Below are positions 42,518 to 49,974 of a DNA stretch of 60,623 bases, piece after piece (the stretch's first letter is position 1; the number at the start of each line of letters is the position of its first letter). The position numbers and the translations under genes are program-made. The notes beneath the pieces were generated by a model. It did not search any database. It was not told where the DNA came from and saw nothing but the letters and a program-made list of their open reading frames with translations. This stretch comes from Microbispora sp. ZYX-F-249 (lineage in GTDB: Bacteria; Actinomycetota; Actinomycetes; Streptosporangiales; Streptosporangiaceae), in NCBI RefSeq assembly GCF_039649665.1, contig NZ_JBDJAW010000044.1:1-60623 (forward strand), in the 5' to 3' direction.

Positions 42518-44056
42518 ATGAACTCACCGATTAGGCGTCTGGCCGTGGCGCTCGCCGCCACGGCGCTGTCGGCGACGCTGTTCCATTTCGGCACCGGGCT
42601 CACGCCGGTGCCCTGGCTCACCTGGCTCGCACCGCTGCCGGTGCTCGTCCTCGCCCACCGTGCCGGCGCTCGCGCCGCGTTCCTCGCGGCGTCGGCCGCG
42701 TGGCTCGGCGGTGAGACGACGATGTGGGGCTACTTCCTCGACACGGTGCGGATCCCGCCGCCGATGGTCGCGTCGATGCTCGTCGGGTCGGCGCTGCTGT
42801 TCGGGCTGGTCGTCCTGTTGTCACGGGCGCTGATGCTGAGGGGACGTCCGCTGACGGCCGCCGTCGTCGTGCCGGCGGCCTGGGCCGCCCTCGAGTACGC
42901 GGTCTCGGCGCTGTCTCCGAACGGGGCATGGTGGAGCCTGGCCTACACCCAGGCCGACGTCCTTCCGGTTCTGCAGACCGCCTCGGTCACCGGACCGTGG
43001 GGCATCACGTTCCTGATCCTCGGGGTGCCCGCGGCCGCCGCCGTGCTCGTCGCACCGCTCCCCGCAGCACCGGGGGCGGCCGGGCGGCTGCGGGTGGCAG
43101 GGCGGCTGCGGGTGGCGGTCACCGCCGTGATCGTCCTGGCTCTGGCGGCGGGGCACGGCGCCTGGCGGCTGAGCGCGCCGTACGGCGAGGGCTCGGAGAA
43201 GGTGGCGCTGCTCGCCATCGACCGGGACGGCTGGGTCCCGGTCGCATCGGCGGAGGGACGTGCCCTCCTCGGGCGGTACGCGGCGCGGATCCCGGGTCTC
43301 GCCGCGCAGGGCGCGCGGGTCGTGGTCATGCCGGAGAAGGTCTTCCTCGCCGACGACGCGACGCTGCCCGTGCTGACGGCGCCGCTGGCGCGGCTCGCCG
43401 CCGATCACCACGTCGACATCGTCGTCGGGCTGGTCCTCGAGCGGTCCGGCGGCCTCCGCAACGCGGCGCTCGACTTCCCCGCCGACGGGAGCCGGCCGGT
43501 CGAGTACTTCAAGCACCACCTCATCCCCGGACTCGAAGACGACTTCCGGCCCGGAAGCCGTAAGGCGTTCGTGCCCGGCTCGGGCTCCCGCTGGGCGATC
43601 GCGATCTGTTTCGACCTGGACCTGCCCGGCCTGGTGCGCGACTACCGCGGAAGCGGCGCCACGACGCTGTTCGTGCCCGCTTGGGACTTCGATCGGGACC
43701 GCTGGCTGCACGGGAGGATGGCGGTCACCCGGGGCGTCGAGACCGGGCTCACCGTGGCGCGCGCGGCGCGCGACGGCGATCTGGTCGTGAGCGACGCCTA
43801 TGGCCGCATCCGGGCCGAGGCGCACAGCGCGGACGCGCCGTTCGCGTCCGTCCTCACCACGCTGCCCACCCTCTCGGCCGACACGCTCTACACGAGGTTC
43901 GGCGACTGGTTCGCCTGGGCGTGCGCGCTCCTGGTGTCGCTCGCACTCGTGTCCCTGGCCCGCACGCGACCTGGCCGGCAAGGGGGTGCGGCAGGCGCCC
44001 GGCGTGCGCCGGTCGCCGCCGCGGCGGAGCACTTGCCGCCTACGCCTGCTCGATGA
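42518..44056 (+). CDS. Apolipoprotein N-acyltransferase-like protein
   Basis: A 512-residue membrane protein. Six or so N-terminal helices (residues 5-230) carry Lnt features (PVPWLTWLAPLPVLVLA, WAALEYAVS, GAWWSLAYTQ). A nitrilase domain follows with the triad Glu in VVMPEKVF, Lys in EYFKHHLIPG and Cys in AICFDLDLPG. A final helix is near 490. It could N-acylate lipoproteins such as the two binding proteins in this window. An 18-bp in-frame duplication (GRLRVA twice, 43082-43117) lies in a loop. AGGAGG is 7 nt before the ATG. The 3' end overlaps the convergent hydrolase gene by 17 bp. Confidence 0.88.
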   Translation: MNSPIRRLAVALAATALSATLFHFGTGLTPVPWLTWLAPLPVLVLAHRAGARAAFLAASAAWLGGETTMWGYFLDTVRIPPPMVASMLVGSALLFGLVVLLSRALMLRGRPLTAAVVVPAAWAALEYAVSALSPNGAWWSLAYTQADVLPVLQTASVTGPWGITFLILGVPAAAAVLVAPLPAAPGAAGRLRVAGRLRVAVTAVIVLALAAGHGAWRLSAPYGEGSEKVALLAIDRDGWVPVASAEGRALLGRYAARIPGLAAQGARVVVMPEKVFLADDATLPVLTAPLARLAADHHVDIVVGLVLERSGGLRNAALDFPADGSRPVEYFKHHLIPGLEDDFRPGSRKAFVPGSGSRWAIAICFDLDLPGLVRDYRGSGATTLFVPAWDFDRDRWLHGRMAVTRGVETGLTVARAARDGDLVVSDAYGRIRAEAHSADAPFASVLTTLPTLSADTLYTRFGDWFAWACALLVSLALVSLARTRPGRQGGAAGARRAPVAAAAEHLPPTPAR

Positions 44057-44912
44057 GGACCTGGCGCAGCGTGACGGCGAAGTTGTCCGGGTCGCCCGGC
44101 ATGCCGTAGGTGTCGTCGAGGAACCCGCCGTGGTTGCTGGGGAAGAGCACGGGCTTGCCGCCGAGCCGTTCGGCGATCACGGTGGCCGCGCGGCCGGCCA
44201 GCTGCCCCTCCGACTCGACGCCGGCGCCGAGGACGATTCGGGTCGGGGCCGCGCGCAGCGCCTCGAAGTCGGGCTCGTAGTGCGTGCAGGTGATCAGGTT
44301 CTGCGCGAACAGCACGTCGTCCCGCGACCCGTCGTCCTCCGCCGGCAGCCCGAACTCGGCCGGGCTCGGCCGGGGCTGGTCGGCGAAGTCCGCCGGGATC
44401 TCGCCCTGGTGGCTCACGATCGCGGTGAACTTCATCATCGCCGGGCCGAAGCCCTCCCGGTCGTACGTCCGCCGGATGTCGGCCACGGCGGCCAGCGCCT
44501 GCTCCCGGTCCGGCAGCACCCGGACGGTCGGGGGCTCGTGCGCCACGAGCGTGCGCACCTGCTCCGGATGCCGGGCCACCAGCGCGAGCCCGTTCACGGC
44601 GCCTCCGCTGCTGGCGAAGATGTCCACCGGCCCTCCGCCGACCGCGTCGATCAGCCGGTGCAGGTCGTCGGCGTGCAGCTCGGGCGTCGACTCCGCGGCG
44701 TCGCCGGTCCGCGTGCTCCGCCCGCTGCCGCGCGGGTCGTAGGTGACCACCGTACGGTCCGGGAAGTGCCGCGCCAGGGCGGCGAATCCGGTGGCGTCCA
44801 TCGGCGATCCGATCAGCAGCAGAACCGGCTCCGTGGTCCCCTCGGCCTCCCGCACGTCGTAGTGCAGAACGCAGCCGGGCACCTCGAGGGTGTGGGTCTT
44901 GGGCTCGGTCAT
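44040..44912 (-). CDS. Alpha/beta hydrolase
   Basis: A 290-residue soluble hydrolase. The nucleophile elbow reads FASSGGAVNG instead of the usual G-x-S-x-G, with Ala at the first position. The catalytic His is in SNHGGFLDD. The acid is likely in the GAGVESEG turn, where Glu replaces the common Asp. The oxyanion region is LLLIGSPMDATGF and YDPRGSGRS follows strand 4. Substrate unknown. GAGGAGGA precedes the ATG. The 173-bp gap upstream holds the direct repeat ATCGAA but nothing decisive. Confidence 0.88.
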   Translation of the reverse strand: MTEPKTHTLEVPGCVLHYDVREAEGTTEPVLLLIGSPMDATGFAALARHFPDRTVVTYDPRGSGRSTRTGDAAESTPELHADDLHRLIDAVGGGPVDIFASSGGAVNGLALVARHPEQVRTLVAHEPPTVRVLPDREQALAAVADIRRTYDREGFGPAMMKFTAIVSHQGEIPADFADQPRPSPAEFGLPAEDDGSRDDVLFAQNLITCTHYEPDFEALRAAPTRIVLGAGVESEGQLAGRAATVIAERLGGKPVLFPSNHGGFLDDTYGMPGDPDNFAVTLRQVLIEQA

Positions 44913-45085
44913 GGGTGGTTCCTCCTCGATACGGGTGATCTGCCTACTCGATCCGCTTGCTTGATCCGCCTGCGGAGCGTGAAGCCGCCGGCGCGGGAGA
45001 TGGGCCCGGCCGGACTCTCCTGTGACGGCCAGCACACCTTATATCGAACATGTCATCGAATGCTGGCCGCCTCGCGGACCCATGG

Positions 45086-45727
45086 TCACAGGGCCGTACG
45101 CGCCTGTTCCACGTGCCGGGCGATGCCCCGGGCCCCGCTCGCCTTCGCGAGGTCGGCCGCCTCGTCGAGCAGCCCGAGGGCGTGGTCCCTGCGGCCCTCC
45201 GCGGCGGCGATGTAGGCCAGTCCGACCAGGTTGGCGGCGACACCCGGCAGGAAACCGATCTCCCGGCGCAGCCGCACCGACTCCTCCAGCCGCTCCCGCG
45301 CAGCCTCCAGCCGCCCGGCCCCGTGCTCGGCGATGCCCAGATGCCGGAGCGCGTAGGACATCGTCAGCGTGTCACCGGCCGCGGCGGCGAGCTCGTGCGA
45401 CCGCCGCAACGCAACCCCGGCCGCCTCGTCGTCGTGCCGCACGACCTGGTGGAAACAGCCGACCCAGAAGAGCGCCTCGCCCTCGCCGCGTACGTCGCCG
45501 AGCCGCCGGTAGAGGCCGGCGGCCCGCTCGAACAGCTCGAGCTCTCGGGGGTCCTCCTCGCGGTCCTCCAGGAACCGCGCGTGGGCGACCCGGCCGCGGG
45601 CCAGGGCGAGGTCGGCCTCCACCGCGTCCAACCCCCGTTCGGCCTCGGGCAGGCCCGAGGGGTCGCCGCCGAAGACGGCCTGCTCATAGAGAGCGCCGGC
45701 CCGTGCGAGTCGTGGATCCTCGCTCAT
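45086..45727 (-). CDS. Tetratricopeptide-repeat protein
   Basis: A 213-residue all-helical protein with about four TPR-like pairs: ELELFERAAGLYRRLGD, GEALFWVGCFHQVVRHDDEAAGVALRRS, TMSYALRHLGIAEHGAGRLEAARERLEES, and AANLVGLAYIAAAEGRRDHALGLLDEA. It has no signal peptide or catalytic motif. It resembles the TPR halves of actinobacterial transcription factors and ATPases but stands alone. The ATG at 45727 is chosen because the frame upstream is Arg/Pro-rich and unlike a protein domain. Confidence 0.78.
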   Translation of the reverse strand: MSEDPRLARAGALYEQAVFGGDPSGLPEAERGLDAVEADLALARGRVAHARFLEDREEDPRELELFERAAGLYRRLGDVRGEGEALFWVGCFHQVVRHDDEAAGVALRRSHELAAAAGDTLTMSYALRHLGIAEHGAGRLEAARERLEESVRLRREIGFLPGVAANLVGLAYIAAAEGRRDHALGLLDEAADLAKASGARGIARHVEQARTAL

Positions 45728-45914
45728 CTCGGTCCCATCCGTGATCGTCGCGGAACTCGTGTGCACTGCCGGACCGCACTGTAGTGATCCCCTACGACGA
45801 TTCGGCGCGTTCCCGCTCGTGCGGCGCTGCTCCGCGAGGCGCGGAGTCCGCCACCGCGGGCGCGGTCCAGTACGATCCACGAGGTGATCTGAACCGGGAC
45901 AGCGAGGGGGCGGC

Positions 45915-47222
45915 GTGGGTTTCGCGGACGGCCTCCCGGAGCACGCCCCGCGGCACTCCCCGGAGCACTCCTACGAGCACTCCTTCGATCACTCCGAGCA
46001 GGACACGGCGCGGCCACCGGCGCTCCCGGAGATCGTCGTCGACGCGCGTACGCGCGGTTTCCTGTGGCCGGGCGAGCCGATCGGCGGACGGAATTTCGCC
46101 GCGGCGCGGCACTCCCTGTTCGACGGCTCGTTCACCTGGCCGGTCATGGTGGCGAGGCGTTCGGCCCTCGACCACAACATCGCGACGCTCGCCGCCTTCG
46201 CCGACCGGCACGGGCTCGCCTTCGCGCCGCACGCCAAGACCACGATGTCGCCCCAGCTCGTCCGGGCCCAGCTCGACGCCGGCGCCTGGGGGGTCACCGC
46301 CGCCACGGCGAGCCAGGTGCTCGTCCACCGCTCCTTCGGCGTTCCCCGGGTGCTGCTGGCCAACGAGATCCTCGACCGGGGCGCGCTGCGCCTGCTGGCC
46401 GGCGAGATCGGCCGCTTCGAGTTCCTCTGCTACGCCGACTCCGTCGAGGGTGTGCGCGCGCTCGACGAGACGGCCGGCGAGGTGCCGTTCCGGGTGCTCG
46501 TCGAGCTGGGCCACCCCGGCGGCAGGACCGGCTGCCGAGGTCACGACGCGCTGCTCGAGGTGGCCGGGGCGGTGCGCGAGGCCCGGGGGACCGAGCTCGC
46601 CGGTGTCGCCGGATACGAGGGCACCCTGCGGACGGCCGACGAGGTCCGCGCGTACCTGCGTGACATGGCGCGCGCGGCGCGGGCACTGGCGCCGCTGGTG
46701 GCCGGTCCCCTGGTGGTCTCCGCCGGGGGAAGCTCGTGGTTCGACCTGGTGGCCGAGGAGCTCGCGCCGCTGACCGCGGAGCTCGGCGCGACCGTGGTGC
46801 TGCGCAGCGGCGCCTACATCGCGCACGACGACGGCTTCTACCGCGAGACCACGCCGTACAACCGGGTGGCGGGCGAACTGCGGCCGGCGCTGGAGGTCTG
46901 GGCCCAGGTCCTGTCCGTGCCGGAGCCCGGCCTCGTGCTGGTCGGCATGGGCAAGCGGGACGTGCCGTACGACCTGCACCTGCCGTCCCCGAAGGCCGTG
47001 CGGCGCGGCGAGGGCGAGGAGCCGGCCGAGCCGCTGACCGGGGTGACGGTCGTCAAGCTGTGGGACCAGCACGCCCATCTCAGCGGCGAAGCCGGGCTGC
47101 GCCCGGGAGACCTGGTGTCGTTCGGGCTCTCCCATCCGTGCACGGCCTTCGACAAGTGGCGCGTCATCCCCGTGGTGGACGACGACGACGTCGTGATTGA
47201 TTTGATCAATACGTATTTCTGA
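45915..47222 (+). CDS. Fold-type III PLP enzyme, D-serine dehydratase/D-threonine aldolase family
   Basis: A 435-residue enzyme. PLP lysine K108 is in APHAKTTMSP on an alanine-racemase-like barrel. The C-terminal domain has DQHAHLSGEAG and the zinc-type motif SHPCTAFDKW. Members deaminate D-serine or cleave D-3-hydroxy amino acids. The first 30 residues are unusual: HSPEHSYEHSFDHSE, a His-rich string coded by 12-bp repeats. It starts with GTG at 45915 (GAGGGGG upstream); the conserved protein begins near residue 35, so a later start cannot be excluded. The next gene is RidA, which handles reactive enamines released by such PLP dehydratases. Confidence 0.9.
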   Translation: MGFADGLPEHAPRHSPEHSYEHSFDHSEQDTARPPALPEIVVDARTRGFLWPGEPIGGRNFAAARHSLFDGSFTWPVMVARRSALDHNIATLAAFADRHGLAFAPHAKTTMSPQLVRAQLDAGAWGVTAATASQVLVHRSFGVPRVLLANEILDRGALRLLAGEIGRFEFLCYADSVEGVRALDETAGEVPFRVLVELGHPGGRTGCRGHDALLEVAGAVREARGTELAGVAGYEGTLRTADEVRAYLRDMARAARALAPLVAGPLVVSAGGSSWFDLVAEELAPLTAELGATVVLRSGAYIAHDDGFYRETTPYNRVAGELRPALEVWAQVLSVPEPGLVLVGMGKRDVPYDLHLPSPKAVRRGEGEEPAEPLTGVTVVKLWDQHAHLSGEAGLRPGDLVSFGLSHPCTAFDKWRVIPVVDDDDVVIDLINTYF

Positions 47223-47240
47223 TCTTCCGGAGCGGTGACG

Positions 47241-47627
47241 ATGGCTGGCAAGCAGGAGATCCGTACGGCCGAGGGCGCCCCGCCGATCGGGCCGTACTCG
47301 CAGGGCGTGGTGGTCGGCGACTTCCTCTACACCTCCGGGATGGGCCCGCTCGACCCCGCGACCGGTGAGGTCGTGGGCGACGACGTGGCGGCCCAGACGC
47401 ACCGGACCATGCGCAACCTGGGGGCCGTGCTGGAGGCCCACGGCCTGACGTTCGACGACGTGGTGAAGGCGACGGTCCACCTGCAGAACCTGAAGGAGGA
47501 CTTCGCCGCGTTCAACGAGGTCTACCAGACCTACTTCACCCGGCCCTACCCGGTGCGCACCACCGTGGGCTCCGATCTCCTGGACATCCTCGTCGAGATC
47601 GACTTCGTGGCGTACACGGGCCGCTGA
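47241..47627 (+). CDS. RidA-family enamine/imine deaminase
   Basis: A 128-residue YjgF/RidA protein. It has GPYSQGVVVGDFLYTSGMGPLDPATG and the substrate Arg and Glu in YPVRTTVGSDLL and ILVEIDFVA. These trimers hydrolyse 2-aminoacrylate-like intermediates made by PLP enzymes. It sits 18 bp behind the fold-III PLP gene, which supports a D-serine dehydratase role for that enzyme. The ATG at 47241 has GGAG upstream; a GTG at 47235 is possible. Confidence 0.95.
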   Translation: MAGKQEIRTAEGAPPIGPYSQGVVVGDFLYTSGMGPLDPATGEVVGDDVAAQTHRTMRNLGAVLEAHGLTFDDVVKATVHLQNLKEDFAAFNEVYQTYFTRPYPVRTTVGSDLLDILVEIDFVAYTGR

Positions 47628-47629
47628 CG

Positions 47630-48826
47630 ATGGACAGCGCCCTGTACGTCTTCGTCGAGGACCTGCGCGCGGAGGGCGTGCGCGGGCTGCTCGACCGGGC
47701 CTCGGCGTACGGCGTGCGAGGCGTCGCGGTGGCCGCGGCCTACCACCAGGCCAGGGACGTGACCCCGCACGGTGCCTCGCGGCTGACGCTGCGCCGTGAC
47801 GGCGTCCACTTCCCCCCGCCGGACGACCTGTTCGGCGGGCTGCGCCTGGCCCCGCCCGTGCAACCGGGGGCGGAGGACCGGCCACTCGACGAGCTGCGCC
47901 GCGCCTGCGCGGACCGGGGGATGCGGCTGCACGGCTGGACGGTGTTCCTGCGCAACGCCACGCTCGGCCTGGCCTGCCCGGACGTGACCGTGGAGAACTG
48001 CTTCGGCGACCACGGCTCCCCGGCCGACCTGTGCCCCTCGCATCCCGATGTGCGGGCGTACGCGGTGGCGCTGGCCCGGGCCGTCGCGCGGCAGGGGGTG
48101 GACACGGTCGTCGCGGAGTCGCTGCACTTCGGGCCCTTCACCTGCGAGCGGTGCCTCGTGGCGCTCGGCCCGATGGACGCCTTCCTGTTCGGCCTGTGCT
48201 TCTGCGCCCACTGCATGCGCCGGGCCGCCGACCTCGGGGTGAACGCCGAGGTGGCCAGGCAGGAGTGCGCCAGGATCGTGGCGGGCGTGCTCGACGGCGA
48301 TCCTCCCGCGGAGGGCGAGGTCACGCGGGCGGCGCTGACGGCTTATGCCGGCCCCGAGGCGGTGGCGTACGCGCGGGCCCGCTCCGAGAGCGTCACGTCG
48401 CTGGTCGGCGAGGTCGCGGCGGCCGTGACGGCCGAAGGCGCACGGCTGACGTTCACGGACGCGACGGGCGCGGTCAAGGGCCAGACCCATGGACTGCCCT
48501 CGGCCGGGCTGGCCGCGCACGACTCCTGGCAACTCGGGATCGACCTGGTGGCGCTTGGCGATCTGGTCCCGTCGTTCGCGGTCCTCGGCTACGCCAGGGA
48601 CCCCGTCCGGGTGGCCGACGACGTCGCGGCCTACCGCCGGTCCGTGGGCAAGAACCCCGAGTTGAGGGTCGTGCTGCGCCCCGGCGCCCCGGACACCGAC
48701 TCCGCCGACCGGCTGGCGGCCAAGGTCCGCGCCGCCCGTACGGCGGGGGCCGGGGCCGTCGACTTCTCCGCGTACGGCCTGGCGCCCTTCGACGCGCTCG
48801 GCCGCATCACCGAGGCGCTCGCCTGA
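47630..48826 (+). CDS. Barrel-like protein of unknown function with Cys cluster
   Basis: A 398-residue protein. Alternating strand/helix segments (YVFVEDLRAEG, RGVAVAAAYHQ, RLHGWTVFLRN, CPSHPDVRAYAVALARAV, DTVVAESLHFG, LVVLRPG-like ends) suggest a TIM barrel related to glycosidase-like proteins. In the middle, C172, C175, C190, C192 and C195 (CERC and CFCAHC) form a likely zinc or structural site. No catalytic residues can be assigned with confidence. It starts 2 bp after the RidA stop, so it belongs to the same unit as the D-amino-acid enzyme. I do not recognise a named family. Confidence 0.82.
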   Translation: MDSALYVFVEDLRAEGVRGLLDRASAYGVRGVAVAAAYHQARDVTPHGASRLTLRRDGVHFPPPDDLFGGLRLAPPVQPGAEDRPLDELRRACADRGMRLHGWTVFLRNATLGLACPDVTVENCFGDHGSPADLCPSHPDVRAYAVALARAVARQGVDTVVAESLHFGPFTCERCLVALGPMDAFLFGLCFCAHCMRRAADLGVNAEVARQECARIVAGVLDGDPPAEGEVTRAALTAYAGPEAVAYARARSESVTSLVGEVAAAVTAEGARLTFTDATGAVKGQTHGLPSAGLAAHDSWQLGIDLVALGDLVPSFAVLGYARDPVRVADDVAAYRRSVGKNPELRVVLRPGAPDTDSADRLAAKVRAARTAGAGAVDFSAYGLAPFDALGRITEALA

Positions 48827-48841
48827 CCCGACGTCACCGGG

Positions 48842-48866
48842 CGCCCGCCCGAACCCGTCGCGGGCG
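48842..48866. terminator. Hairpin between convergent genes
   Basis: CGCCCGC and GCGGGCG (7-bp perfect stem, 11-nt loop) lie between the barrel-like gene and the end of the TetR gene. It is short, so this is tentative. Confidence 0.4.
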
Positions 48867-48904
48867 CGGAGCGTCCGGCCTGCCGCCGTGCCGCGCCGTG
48901 CGGA

Positions 48905-49498
48905 TCACCGGTCCGAGCCCACTGACGGGGGTGTGACCAGGGCGTCCGCGAGGACGGCCAGGCCGGCCGCGACCCGGGCGGCGTCGCACTCCCGCAGCAC
49001 GGCGGTGACGTGCTCGGCCGCGAGCGGGGCGAGCAGCGCGTGGGCGAGGTAGTCGGCGTCGGCGTCCGGTCGCGCCTCGGCCAGCAGGATCGCCAGGTGG
49101 CGGTGCCAGAAACGGTAGGCGCCGATGCGATAGCGGGCGCCCGGGCTCGCGGTCTCCGAGACGCGCAGCAGGTCGAGGTGCCCGAAGAGATAGCCGGCGT
49201 AGGCCGCCACGAACGCGCGCACCCGATCGGCGGGCGAGGCGCCGGGCCCCAGCGGTGGCGGCCCGGACAGGATGCGCCCCTGCAGTTCCCGTTCCTTGTC
49301 GTCGAGCAGGGCCGCCACGAGTCCCGACTTGTCCCCGAACCGGCGGAACAGCGTGCCCTTGCCCACTCCGGCCTCCGCCGCCACCGCGTCCATCGAGACC
49401 GCTTCGACTCCGTGCTCGCGGAACAACTTCGCCGCCGCCTCCAGCACCCGTAGCCGGTTGCGGGCCGCGTCCGCGCGCTCGCGGGGCGGGTCCGCCAT
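48905..49498 (-). CDS. TetR-family transcriptional regulator
   Basis: A 197-residue regulator. The helix-turn-helix is at residues 10-60 (RVLEAAAKLFREHGVEAVSMDAVAAEAGVGKGTLFRRFGDKSGLVAALL). The ligand-binding half includes YLFGHLDLLRVSE and a helix near ADADYLAHALLAPLAA. It is divergent from a rhodanese gene, and two palindromes lie in the 96-bp gap. No ribosome site precedes the ATG, so it may be translated from a very short leader or start elsewhere. Confidence 0.92.
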   Translation of the reverse strand: MADPPRERADAARNRLRVLEAAAKLFREHGVEAVSMDAVAAEAGVGKGTLFRRFGDKSGLVAALLDDKERELQGRILSGPPPLGPGASPADRVRAFVAAYAGYLFGHLDLLRVSETASPGARYRIGAYRFWHRHLAILLAEARPDADADYLAHALLAPLAAEHVTAVLRECDAARVAAGLAVLADALVTPPSVGSDR

Positions 49499-49515
49499 CA
49501 GGGAGGTGAGGTCTC

Positions 49516-49576
49516 TTGACGAACCGGACTGCGGTCCGGTAATTTCCGGGTTGTTCACGCAAACGGACTGTAGTCC
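49516..49576 (+). promoter_or_regulatory. Rhodanese promoter with two TetR-type operators
   Basis: TTGACG (49516-49521) and TAATTT (49540-49545) are separated by an 18-bp spacer. That spacer holds the palindrome CCGGACTGCGGTCCGG (49524-49539). A second copy, GGACTGTAGTCC (49565-49576), lies just before the ribosome site GGAGG. A repressor bound to the first would directly mask the promoter. Confidence 0.75.
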
Positions 49577-49594
49577 AGTTATTTGGAGGACGCA

Positions 49595-49933
49595 ATGACC
49601 GCTCTCATCGGCAGGGACGAGCTCAAGGCCGCGATCGACGCGGGCGCCGTCACCGTCGTCGACGCGCTCGGCGGCGACTACTACGCCCGGCAGCACCTTC
49701 CGGGCGCGATCCCGCTGACGGAGTCCGAGGTCGCCGATCGGGCCGCGGAACTGCTGCCGGACAAGAACGCCCCGATCGTCACCTACTGCTCGAACCCGGC
49801 CTGCTCCAACAGCCAGGCCGTGGCCAACCGGCTGACCGCGCTCGGGTACACCGACGTGCGCAAGTACCGGGAGGGCATCCAGGACTGGGTCGAGGCCGGG
49901 CTGCCGGTCGAGTCGCTGACCACGGCGTCCTGA
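49595..49933 (+). CDS. Single-domain rhodanese
   Basis: A 112-residue protein of one rhodanese domain: VTVVDALGGDYYARQHLPGAIPL, active loop YCSNPACSNS with predicted catalytic C65 and a second Cys five residues on (C70), and YREGIQDWVEAGLPVE. It would carry persulfide sulfur in the cytoplasm. TetR control through two operators implies an inducible sulfur- or reactive-species response. GGAGG lies 6 nt before the ATG. Its stop codon falls in a tandem repeat. Confidence 0.93.
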   Translation: MTALIGRDELKAAIDAGAVTVVDALGGDYYARQHLPGAIPLTESEVADRAAELLPDKNAPIVTYCSNPACSNSQAVANRLTALGYTDVRKYREGIQDWVEAGLPVESLTTAS

Positions 49934-49958
49934 CCACGGCGTCCTGACCACGGCGTCC
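49917..49958. repeat. 14-bp tandem repeat over the rhodanese stop
   Basis: Three exact copies of TGACCACGGCGTCC start at 49917, 49931 and 49945, with a partial fourth. The TGA at the start of the second copy (49931-49933) is the stop codon. Confidence 0.92.
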
Positions 49959-49974
49959 TGACCACGGGGATCGC

